From Anaerolineales bacterium (GTDB lineage: Bacteria; Chloroflexota; Anaerolineae; Anaerolineales; DRMV01), in NCBI GenBank assembly GCA_026996855.1, contig JALWJZ010000066.1, positions 1 through 43,661 on the forward strand: a stretch of DNA of 43,661 nucleotides, given 5' to 3'. The position numbers and the translations under genes are program-made. Below are positions 31,863 through 41,535 of the stretch, in pieces. Each line of letters starts with the position of its first letter. The first letter of the stretch is position 1. The notes under the pieces were generated by a model. That model did no database searches. It was not told the DNA's origin and was given only the letters and a program-made list of their open reading frames with translations.

Positions 31863-32432
31863 CTACCACTCGGCAAAGATTTGGTCCGCGGGAAATTCCA
31901 GGCCCAACAAGGGCGAACGGGCCTTTTGTCCGCTTTGGTACCGGGCCGTGAGTTCCAGCCCGCGCGGGGTCAGGGTGTACACTTCCAGGGTTTGCTTTTC
32001 CGGGTCCACCAACCAATATTCCTTCACCCCGTGGCGGGCGTACAAAGTGCGCTTGTACCCCCGGTCTCGGGCTTCGGTGGCCGGGGAAAGTACCTCCACC
32101 ACCAAATCGGGCGCGCCGCGAATTTCGTCGTGATGCATGATGTGGCCCCGTTCGCGGGAGATGAAGAGGACATCGGGTTGGACGACATCCACTTCCTCTT
32201 CGTCCTTCTCCAAAACCACGTCAATGGGCGAAGCGAAAACCCATCCCAAACGATGACGGCGAACGAAGGACCACAACAAATAAGTCAAATTGCGAACGAC
32301 TCGCTGGTGCGATACGGAAGGCGCAGGAACTATGACCAGTTCTCCGTCCAGGAGTTCGAAGCGCCGCGGGTCGGTTTCGGGGATGCTTTTGTAATCCCGG
32401 TAGGTAAAACGAATGCGGGTGGATACCGTCAT
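31863..32432 (-). CDS. Uma2-family (DUF820) endonuclease-like protein
   Basis: 189 residues, the standard Uma2 length. Core: RFELLDGELVIVPAPS, VVQPDVLFI (Asp), DLVVEVLSPATEARDRGYK (Glu), and YARHGVKEYWLVDPEKQTLEVY. It is a second, diverged copy of the family 1.9 kb from the one at 29179, flanking the acyl-CoA synthetase. Its TAG stop overlaps the ribosome site of that gene (TAGGAGG), so both are on one transcript. The biological role is unknown; the PD-(D/E)XK residues appear intact. Confidence 0.88.
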   Translation of the reverse strand: MTVSTRIRFTYRDYKSIPETDPRRFELLDGELVIVPAPSVSHQRVVRNLTYLLWSFVRRHRLGWVFASPIDVVLEKDEEEVDVVQPDVLFISRERGHIMHHDEIRGAPDLVVEVLSPATEARDRGYKRTLYARHGVKEYWLVDPEKQTLEVYTLTPRGLELTARYQSGQKARSPLLGLEFPADQIFAEW

Positions 32433-32476
32433 GCGCTCCGCTCCTCGGATGCTTCAGAGGAATGCGCCTGTTCTCC

Positions 32477-32495
32477 GAAAACCCTTCGGGTTTTC
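32477..32495 (-). terminator. Hairpin between livG and the Uma2 gene
   Basis: GAAAACCC (32477-32484), loop TTC, GGGTTTTC (32488-32495), a perfect 8-bp stem. No T-run follows on the minus strand, so it may be an attenuator or mRNA-end element rather than a full terminator. Confidence 0.5.
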
Positions 32496-32505
32496 CACCA
32501 TCTTC

Positions 32506-33336
32506 TCAAATGGCCTGGCCCAGGTAGGCTTCGATGACCGCGGGATGGGTGCGGATTTCCTCGGGTGTGCCTTCCGCGATTTTCTGGCCGAAGTTGAGCA
32601 CCACCACCCGGTCGCTGATGTCCATGACCACGCCCATGTCGTGCTCGATGAGCACGATGGTGATGCCGTATTCCTCGTAGATGTCCAGGATGAAACGGGC
32701 CATGTCGGCCTTTTCTTCGGTGTTCATGCCGGCCATGGGTTCGTCCAAGAGCAAAATCGCAGGCCGCAGGGCCAGAGCGCGGCCCAGTTCCACCCGTTTT
32801 TGCAAACCGTAGGGGAGGGTTCCCACGACTTTGTGGCGGATGTCTTCGATTTCCAGGAAGTCGATGATGTCTTCCACAAAGTCGCGCATCTCCATCTGTT
32901 CCCGCTGGGCCGGACCCCAGTACACCATGGCCTGGAGCAAATTGGCCTTCATGTGGATGTGGGCGCCGGCCAGCAGGTTGTCCAGCACGGTCATGTGCTT
33001 GTAAAGTTCGATGTTTTGAAAGGTGCGGGCCACGCCCACCTGGGCAATTTGATGCGGCTTCATTTTGGTGAGCTCGTAGGTTTTGCCGTGGTTGTAGAAC
33101 AACACCTGCCCCTCTTGCGGTCGGTAACGCCCGCTGATGACGTTGAGCAAACTGGTTTTACCCGCACCGTTGGGACCAATAATGGCCAGGATTTCGCTCT
33201 GGCGCACTTGCAGGCTTACACCGGCCAGCGCGGTCACCCCGCGAAAGTGCAGGGTGACGTGCTCCACCACCAGTTGGGTTTCCCCGGGTTTCAGGGTGCT
33301 TCGGTTCAGGTTGTACCGGAAACCTCGTTGAAACAT
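32506..33336 (-). CDS. livG: Liv-type ABC transporter ATPase LivG
   Basis: 276-residue ABC ATPase of the LivG subtype: GPNGAGKTS Walker A, VARTFQNIELYKHMTVLDNL, YGLQKRVELGRALALRP (a signature shifted from LSGGQ to LPYGLQ, as in many LivG), LLLDEPMAGMN Walker B, and IVLIEHDMGVVMDISDRVVV. It starts at ATG 33336 with GGAGG upstream; the longer frame is rejected. It is the first gene of the liv cluster, about 290 bases after the preceding gene, so its promoter should lie in 33337-33590, but none is clear. Confidence 0.93.
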   Translation of the reverse strand: MFQRGFRYNLNRSTLKPGETQLVVEHVTLHFRGVTALAGVSLQVRQSEILAIIGPNGAGKTSLLNVISGRYRPQEGQVLFYNHGKTYELTKMKPHQIAQVGVARTFQNIELYKHMTVLDNLLAGAHIHMKANLLQAMVYWGPAQREQMEMRDFVEDIIDFLEIEDIRHKVVGTLPYGLQKRVELGRALALRPAILLLDEPMAGMNTEEKADMARFILDIYEEYGITIVLIEHDMGVVMDISDRVVVLNFGQKIAEGTPEEIRTHPAVIEAYLGQAI

Positions 33337-33535
33337 CTTGGAAGCCTCCCATACGGAATGCAAAAAACCTGCCCCAATCCTTCGCACCCCAGGAGGTACG
33401 GCGGGCACGTTTCTCAACGGCGAACCAAGCAACGGCCCCAGGAATGCGGCAAGCCTTTTCCCTGTGTCAGGCGGTCAAAGCAGGAGAACACGTACACACC
33501 TTTTCGCCGAGGGACGCTTTGTCGGGGCATTCCTT

Positions 33536-33553
33536 AAAAACCCAGAAGGGTTT
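33536..33553 (-). terminator. Second hairpin downstream of the UPF0173 gene
   Basis: On the minus strand AAACCC, loop TTCT, GGGTTT followed by TTTAAGG. It is 40 bases beyond the main terminator and may be a back-up. The rest of 33337-33535 shows no gene. Confidence 0.5.
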
Positions 33554-33588
33554 GATTGGTTGTAAAAGTCATTTCGTTCTTTTCGTAA

Positions 33589-33622
33589 GAAAAAGGCGCC
33601 GGGACCCAAACGGCCCCGGCGC
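33589..33622 (-). terminator. Terminator of the UPF0173 hydrolase gene
   Basis: Minus-strand GCGCCGGG, 11-base loop, CCCGGCGC, then CTTTTTCTT. It begins seven bases past the stop codon. Confidence 0.88.
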
Positions 33623-33628
33623 GCGGTG

Positions 33629-34318
33629 TCAGGCCAGTTCGAAGGTGTCGCCCGGCTTCAACACGTGTACCTTGGCCTCGGTTTCGGCCTCGACACGCCG
33701 TGCCCAGGCGTGGGGGTCCTGGGCAATCAAGGGCCAGGTGTTGTAGTGGATGGGGATGACGTGTTTGGGCCGCAGGAGTTTCACCGCGCGCAGCGCGTCC
33801 TCGGGACCCATGGTGAAGTTGTCACCGATGGGCAACACGGCCAGGTCGATGCCTTCGTCGCCGATGAGTTTCATGTCGCCGAAGAGGCCGGTATCCTGGG
33901 CCATGTAGATTTTCTTGCCGTCCTTGGTGGTGAGCAGGAAGCCGGCCGGGTTGCCGCCGTAGGAACCATCGGGCAGCCCGGAGCCGTGGATGGCGAAGGT
34001 GAGTTTCAGGTACCCAAAGGGGTGGTGGTATCCGCCGCCGATATGCTGCGGATGCACCTTCTCCACGCCCTGTTGTTGCAACCAGTTGGTGATTTCGAAG
34101 TTGGCAATGACCAGCGCTCCCGTGCGCTTGGCGATGGCCACGGTGTCGCCCACGTGGTCGCCGTGGCCGTGGCTGACCAGAATGAAGTCGGCCTTCACCG
34201 CGTCCGCGGTGGTGCTGGCTGCCGGATTTCCGGTGAAGAAGGGGTCCACCAGAATCTTGTAGCCATCCACTTCCAGGCCCAGCGTGGCATGGCCGTACCA
34301 GGTGAGTTTGACCGTCAT
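33629..34318 (-). CDS. UPF0173 family metal-dependent hydrolase (MBL fold)
   Basis: 229 residues, the normal UPF0173 length. WYGHATLGLEVDG at the N-terminus, the zinc motif VSHGHGDHVGD, MAQDTGLFGDM and IPIHYNTWP are the family signatures. The enzyme is cytosolic and the substrate unknown. It starts at ATG 34318 with AGGAGG upstream and is divergent from sfsA, with a 76-base shared control region. The terminator at 33589-33622 makes it a single-gene transcript. Confidence 0.93.
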   Translation of the reverse strand: MTVKLTWYGHATLGLEVDGYKILVDPFFTGNPAASTTADAVKADFILVSHGHGDHVGDTVAIAKRTGALVIANFEITNWLQQQGVEKVHPQHIGGGYHHPFGYLKLTFAIHGSGLPDGSYGGNPAGFLLTTKDGKKIYMAQDTGLFGDMKLIGDEGIDLAVLPIGDNFTMGPEDALRAVKLLRPKHVIPIHYNTWPLIAQDPHAWARRVEAETEAKVHVLKPGDTFELA

Positions 34319-34394
34319 GGATGCACCTCCTGGGCAGGGATGCCATGTGGCAGGCAGGTTCGGGTACTATTATACCGAAACCGGAGGTGGCATC

Positions 34395-35159
34395 ATGGAA
34401 CTCCCCGCGTTGGTACCAGGACGATTTCTGACGCGTGAGAACCGTTTTCGTGTACAGGTCGAGGTGGAAGGCCGTCCCACGCCCGCGCATCTTCCCAACT
34501 CCGGGCGCTTGCTGGAGTTGCTGCATCCCGGTCGGCGGGTGTACCTGATGCCCCGGCCGGGTAAGCACCGCAAAACACCCTACGACCTGGTGCTGGTGGA
34601 CCTGGACGGGCTGTTGGTCTCCGTGGATGCCCGGCTGCCTACGAATCTCTTCCTGGAAGCCTGGCGGGCCGGTCAGTTGCCGTGGCTGCCCTACGCGCCG
34701 GGCTGGAAGGTGGTACGCGAGCCTGCCTGCGGCCATGGTCGGCTGGACGCACTCCTGGAAGGCCCCCGAGGAGCGCGGGTGTGGGTGGAGACCAAATCGG
34801 TGACCTGGGTGGAAGACGGGGTGGCCTACTTCCCCGATGCGCCCACCGCGCGCGGGCGCCGACATCTGCGTTGCCTGGCCGAAAAGGTGCGGGCCGGGGA
34901 CCGGGGGGTGGTGGTGTTCATCGTGCAACGACCCGACGCGCGCGTCTTTTCCCCTCACCCCGCGGACCCCCATTTTCCCCAGGCATTGCGCGAGGCCCAT
35001 GCCCAGGGGGTGGAAGTGTATGCCCACCGCTTTCGAGTCACCCACCAGACCATCGAACCGGTAGGCCCCATTCCGGTACGCCTGGACCTGCCGCCCGACC
35101 TGACCGCGCGGGAGAAATCTACTCCTCCGCCAAACGCCACAAGTCGAGATGCTTCATAG
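34395..35159 (+). CDS. sfsA: SfsA family DNA/RNA nuclease
   Basis: 254 residues. Signatures: RFLTRENRFRVQVEVEG near the start (OB-like DNA-binding part), HLPNSGRLLELLHPGRRVYL, RLDALLEGPRGARVWVETKS (the PD-(D/E)XK-like Asp/Glu/Lys core) and FPDAPTARGRRHL. SfsA was first described as a sugar-fermentation stimulator and later as a nuclease; its cellular role is unclear. GGAGG (34383-34387) lies seven bases before the ATG. A TATTAT-like -10 at 34368-34373 precedes it without a clear -35. The 3' end overlaps the convergent acyl-CoA dehydrogenase by 41 bases. Confidence 0.9.
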   Translation: MELPALVPGRFLTRENRFRVQVEVEGRPTPAHLPNSGRLLELLHPGRRVYLMPRPGKHRKTPYDLVLVDLDGLLVSVDARLPTNLFLEAWRAGQLPWLPYAPGWKVVREPACGHGRLDALLEGPRGARVWVETKSVTWVEDGVAYFPDAPTARGRRHLRCLAEKVRAGDRGVVVFIVQRPDARVFSPHPADPHFPQALREAHAQGVEVYAHRFRVTHQTIEPVGPIPVRLDLPPDLTAREKSTPPPNATSRDAS

Positions 35160-36720
35160 CCCATTCGGGATACGGCTCATGGGCCAGGAAGCGTCGGGCA
35201 TACAGCGCGGCCAGTTGCGCGAAACGTTCCCCGCCCTTTTCCGCCAGCGAATACAACAAGGCCACCTGGGCCACATCGGCCAGGCGGGTGAGCATGTCCT
35301 TGGATACCCATTGGGCCGCCTGGCCTTCCAGGCGGAACCATGTGCTCAGGGTCTTGTGGAGCACGTCCAAAGCCAGCAGGGCTTCTCGGGTAGCCGCGGC
35401 TTCCAGGTGGGCCGTCATTTCTTCAACGAAAGGCTCATGGGCCTGTTTGCGCTGCATGACCTCCAGCAGGTCCAGGGCCTGGATGTTGCTGGTCCCCTCC
35501 CAGATGGAGAGCACCAGGGCTTCCCGATGCAGCCGCGCGATGGGGTAGTCCTCCAAAAAACCCAGCCCCCCGAAGACTTCCATGGCCCGGTGGGTGACGG
35601 CAATGGCGTGGTCCGCGGTCCGGTTTTTGGTCAGATGGGAGAGGAACCGGGCGTAATGATACGCGGGGGAATAGGGCGGCCTTTCGTGCCAGGCTTTTTG
35701 AAAGGCTTCCACCGCGCGGAAGACCAGGGCCAGCCCACCGGCCTGGCGCACGGCCATGTCCACCAAATCCCAGCGCATGAGGGGATGCTCTTCCAGGCGT
35801 TTCCCGAAAGCCGTGCGATGTTGGGCCCGCAGCACCGCTTCCATGCGGGCCTTGTGCCCCAGGCCCATGGCGCCCGCAGCGTTGGCCAGCCGGGAGACGG
35901 TCAAAGTCTCCAAGGTGATGTAAATCCCCCAGTCGGGTTTGCCCACCAGGTAGGCTTCGCTACCGGGGAATTCCACCTCGCCCGTGGGCACGGCGCGGGT
36001 GGCCAGTTTCTCTTTGAAACGGCGCACCCGGAAGTTGAGACGGCCCTGGCCGTCCAGACGGGGCACGAAGAAGAGGGCCAGACCCTTGGGGCCGGGTCGC
36101 GCGCCTTCGGGTCGGGCGGTGACGATGGCCGCGTCCGCGATGCCGGCATTGCTGGCGAAGTACTTGTGGTCGCCGTAAAGCCGCCAGACCTCCCCCTCCT
36201 TCCGGGCGATGGTTTTGTTCGCACCCAGGTCGCTGCCGCCGTGGGTTTCCGTCATCCAGGTGGCGCCCCAAGCCCGGCCGTGCAGCAAATCCTCCTTCCA
36301 GCGGGCCAGTTCCGGCGCGTATTTGTGCAACGCGTACGCGGTCTGGTTGGTCACAATGAGGGTGCAATACAGGCCGGGGTCGGCCAGCAAGTAGCCCAGG
36401 GCAAAGTGGAACTGCCAGGGCTGACCTTCGTAAGGCGGACGGTTCATCCAGGCCAAGTCTTGGAGCAAAGCCGCGTGCTCAGGCGAGAGCCAGGCCCGGT
36501 CGATGCGGTTTCCGTCCACATCGTGCATGACCAGCACGGGACCGCCCTGCCGATCCACCACCTCCAGCGTGGGAAGCACCCGGCGCCCGACCAGGTCGCC
36601 GAAATCGTCCAAGGCCTTTTGGTGCTCCCGCCAGGCGGGCCAGAAGCGGTCCAACACCACGGGCAGGTCCGGGTCCAGGCGAAAATGATTTCGATTGTAG
36701 ATGTAGGAGCGTTCAACCAT
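35119..36720 (-). CDS. AidB-type acyl-CoA dehydrogenase
   Basis: 533-residue FAD enzyme. TWMTETHGGSDLGANKT (154-170) and DHKYFASNAGIADAAIVTAR (184-203) are the AidB-type flavin and substrate patterns. RRFKEKLATRAVPTGEVEF and the catalytic Glu in IWEGTSNIQALD (E408) follow. AidB in E. coli belongs to the adaptive response to alkylation but binds FAD and shows weak isovaleryl-CoA dehydrogenase activity. Given the E1 and acyl-CoA synthetase nearby, a role in branched-chain acyl-CoA oxidation is plausible. ATG 36720 has GGGAGG upstream; the longer frame to 36846 is leader. Confidence 0.9.
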   Translation of the reverse strand: MVERSYIYNRNHFRLDPDLPVVLDRFWPAWREHQKALDDFGDLVGRRVLPTLEVVDRQGGPVLVMHDVDGNRIDRAWLSPEHAALLQDLAWMNRPPYEGQPWQFHFALGYLLADPGLYCTLIVTNQTAYALHKYAPELARWKEDLLHGRAWGATWMTETHGGSDLGANKTIARKEGEVWRLYGDHKYFASNAGIADAAIVTARPEGARPGPKGLALFFVPRLDGQGRLNFRVRRFKEKLATRAVPTGEVEFPGSEAYLVGKPDWGIYITLETLTVSRLANAAGAMGLGHKARMEAVLRAQHRTAFGKRLEEHPLMRWDLVDMAVRQAGGLALVFRAVEAFQKAWHERPPYSPAYHYARFLSHLTKNRTADHAIAVTHRAMEVFGGLGFLEDYPIARLHREALVLSIWEGTSNIQALDLLEVMQRKQAHEPFVEEMTAHLEAAATREALLALDVLHKTLSTWFRLEGQAAQWVSKDMLTRLADVAQVALLYSLAEKGGERFAQLAALYARRFLAHEPYPEWAMKHLDLWRLAEE

Positions 36721-36803
36721 CAGGCACCTCCCAGGGATGCAGGCTTTGGATGCCCCTTTCCAAAACGGTGTTTCCCATACATCGGCTTTAGGCGCATGGG
36801 TTT

Positions 36804-36832
36804 TGACGCCCAGGCCCGTTCTGCTGGCGTCA
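36804..36832. promoter_or_regulatory. Inverted repeat in the leader of the acyl-CoA dehydrogenase gene
   Basis: TGACGCC (36804-36810) and GGCGTCA (36826-36832) form a perfect 7-bp inverted repeat. A TACAAT-like -10 (minus, 36870-36865) lies upstream with only a poor -35. It could be an operator or a leader hairpin. Confidence 0.35.
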
Positions 36833-36914
36833 GGAGGTTTTCTCAAACGTGTGCCTTCGTTGTTATTGTATCCAGGGAATGGTCTTCCGAAGCCTGGGAG
36901 AGATGGAGAAACGG

Positions 36915-36949
36915 AAAACGCGCCGAAGGTCGTGCCCTCGGCGCGTTTT
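36915..36949. terminator. Bidirectional hairpin terminator
   Basis: CGCGCCGA (36919-36926) pairs with TCGGCGCG (36938-36945), flanked by AAAA on the left and TTTT on the right, so it can act in both directions. It would stop transcripts leaving the DUF4870 gene. A second GC-rich hairpin lies at 36965-36995. In the 36721-37054 gap I see this, the leader inverted repeat and no gene. Confidence 0.65.
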
Positions 36950-37054
36950 CCTGGTGTTGCATTTGAAGCCTTCGCGCGGTCGCGGGAAGGGCTTCAGGCT
37001 CGTCAAGGCACATCCATCAAGCCCCGAAAGGGCTTGGATGCTTGGATGCCCCCT

Positions 37055-37396
37055 TTAGAGCCAACCTTGCTGACGCAACAATGGGGTCAGGCCCGGCACC
37101 TCGGTCATCTGCCCGTTGTAAGCCTGCACGGCCATGTAAATCTGGTACAGGAGCAGGGCCAGGCTTATGGGGCAACTGATGAGAAGGCCGACGCCAGTCA
37201 ACCCCAGGACCATATTGAGCACCCACGCCGCTACGCCGAAGGCCAGCGAGTTCACCGCGTGGAAGCGTTGAAAGGTACGCTGACGACGCTCTTCCGAAAG
37301 CAAGATGATGATGGCGAAAATCCAGCCGATTACGGGCACCCAGGCCAGGGCGGCCCACAAGCGGTCGTCATCGGAAGGTACGAAGGTCCCGGTCAT
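37055..37396 (-). CDS. DUF4870 family small membrane protein
   Basis: 113 residues. DDDRLWAALAWVPVIGWIF at the start, then SEERRQRTFQRFHAVNSLAF, are the DUF4870 signatures. There are three or four hydrophobic helices. Function unknown; members are often near stress or transport genes. CAGGAGGTGAAGC precedes the ATG on the minus strand, a clear ribosome site. It follows the E1 gene by 125 bases in the same direction. Confidence 0.88.
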   Translation of the reverse strand: MTGTFVPSDDDRLWAALAWVPVIGWIFAIIILLSEERRQRTFQRFHAVNSLAFGVAAWVLNMVLGLTGVGLLISCPISLALLLYQIYMAVQAYNGQMTEVPGLTPLLRQQGWL

Positions 37397-37521
37397 GCTT
37401 CACCTCCTGAACGAGGGTGTGAAAACGAAAACGCCATTCTTGTTACGAGTATTTGGCCCTGTGGTCGCGATGAACCACGGGGACGGCACCTTCGGTTGGC
37501 TCCGTCCCCATCGTCTCCAGG

Positions 37522-39981
<2,460 letters not shown>

Positions 39982-40259
39982 GCGTTGTCCTCCTCGGAAG
40001 GAATGGGATGGCGCGACGGGTGCGGTCAACACCCACGTTTGCTTTGCCGACGATGAAAAGGCAAGGGCAGCACGAACCGAAAGGTGGGATGGGGTTGGTA
40101 GGTCTGCCCCGGTCTCTCTTATCTTACCATGAAAATCGCCACCTGCTCGAGGGCGCGCTTGGCCTCGAACAGGCGAAAGGGGGAAGCGTCTGCCCACGTG
40201 GCGTTTGCAGGCCCCGAAAGCCCAACGCCAGCGTTTTTGAAAGAGACCCGCAACACTCC

Positions 40260-41432
40260 TTACGAGGGGAAAATCGGCCCTGGGGTGGGTTGCACCAGGC
40301 TGCGCAAGACGTGGGGAGCCAACGCCCACAGGGCCGGGGTGGTGGCCACCAGTTTCCACAGAGCCGGGGCCATTTCGTCCCGGGTGCGTCGCTCCAGAAA
40401 TTGGCGCACGGCGGGCGTCAGGCTGCGGAGCAGGGCATCGTATCCGGCTTCGGAAAAGCCGTGCAGGGCTTTGCGCACCCACCAGTGGAGAAGGAGTTCC
40501 CGGTGTAGGCCTCGGGCGGCCTTGGCAAAGGGCACACCCTGGGCAAGGGCCTGGGCCACCGCCTGCGCACCCCAAAAACCCGTGACCGTACCACCTACCG
40601 TGGTGTTCTTGACCTGGCCCGCGGCATCGCCCACCAGGAAGAGGTCCACAGGGCCCAGTCGCTTCCAGGCGCGAAGCCGCGGATGGTACAAGGCCACTCG
40701 CGCACCCTGGAAGCGATGCGGTTTCAGCGACAACCGTTCCAGAAAGCGTTTCATAGGGGGATGGGGATGGACCCCGTGGTCGGTCATCAGCCCCAGAACG
40801 CCTCGGCCCTCCCCTTCGGGGATGAGCCAGAAGAAGTAGCGGGTGTCTTGGGGAAAGAACCAAACCTGGGTACGCCGTGGGTCCCACCCCGGCGGCAGCG
40901 AAACTTCGGCCTGGATGATGGGGATGTGGGGCGCGCGGGGCAGGCCGGCCGCCGCTGCCACCTGGCTGAACACGCCGTCCGCGCCCACCAGCGCGCGGCC
41001 CACTTCCACGGTGATGTCGCTCCGACGGGGACGCTGAAAGCGGGCCAGGATCCGCTGCCGGTCACGTTCCAGTCCCAGGAAACGATGCCCAAAGTACACC
41101 CGGCACCCGGCCTCCTGGGCCTTTTCCAGCAACAGGTGCAAAAGGCGGGAACGCTCGAGAATCCAGTCGGGTTCCTGCAATTCGATGGTGACTTCGCGGC
41201 GGCGGGTGGCCACCGTCATCCAGGGGGTGGCGTGCAAAACCGCGGGGGAAAAATCCACCGGAAGCACACGGCGCAGCGAGGACGTAACGATGAGGGTACG
41301 CCGTGGCGGCCGATAACGGCGCTGTTGTTCGTACACGCCTACACGGTACCCCTGGCGGGCCAGCAGGTAACCGGTCAACAATCCGGCCCCCGAAGCCCCC
41401 ACGATGACCACGTCCCTCCGGTTGTCCGTCAT
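40260..41432 (-). CDS. Geranylgeranyl reductase-type FAD oxidoreductase
   Basis: 390-residue flavoprotein. The dinucleotide-binding fold starts DVVIVGASGAGLLTGYLLARQGYRVGVYE, and the second FAD site is VDLFLVGDAAGQVKNTTVGG. VGADGVFSQVA and the Trp/Phe-rich FFPQDTRYFFWLIPEGEGRG segment fit the geranylgeranyl reductase family. Members hydrogenate isoprenoid chains (for example of menaquinone or lipids) but also include other hydroxylases, so the substrate is unproven. The ATG 41432 is preceded by AGGGGTG. The 39982-40259 gap holds only a candidate TAAGAT -10 at 40126-40121 (minus) for the E1 gene. Confidence 0.82.
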   Translation of the reverse strand: MTDNRRDVVIVGASGAGLLTGYLLARQGYRVGVYEQQRRYRPPRRTLIVTSSLRRVLPVDFSPAVLHATPWMTVATRRREVTIELQEPDWILERSRLLHLLLEKAQEAGCRVYFGHRFLGLERDRQRILARFQRPRRSDITVEVGRALVGADGVFSQVAAAAGLPRAPHIPIIQAEVSLPPGWDPRRTQVWFFPQDTRYFFWLIPEGEGRGVLGLMTDHGVHPHPPMKRFLERLSLKPHRFQGARVALYHPRLRAWKRLGPVDLFLVGDAAGQVKNTTVGGTVTGFWGAQAVAQALAQGVPFAKAARGLHRELLLHWWVRKALHGFSEAGYDALLRSLTPAVRQFLERRTRDEMAPALWKLVATTPALWALAPHVLRSLVQPTPGPIFPS

Positions 41433-41535
41433 GGGCACACCCCTGATTGAAGCACAAAGAAGGGTCGGCACCTGGTATCGTGCACCACCTTCCGTGGTTG
41501 GCGTTTTCAGCCATTCGGGTTCGGTTTCCAGGAGT

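Noticed and set aside
29868-32537. 889-residue plus-strand ORF
   Set aside because: It is antisense to the acyl-CoA synthetase and Uma2 genes; His/Gly/Phe-rich composition is typical of GC-rich antisense frames.
36849-37058. Small plus-strand ORF MCLRCYCIQG... after an AGGAGG-like site
   Set aside because: It spans the bidirectional hairpin, lacks any recognisable pattern, and the spacing to AGGAGG (11 bases) is long.
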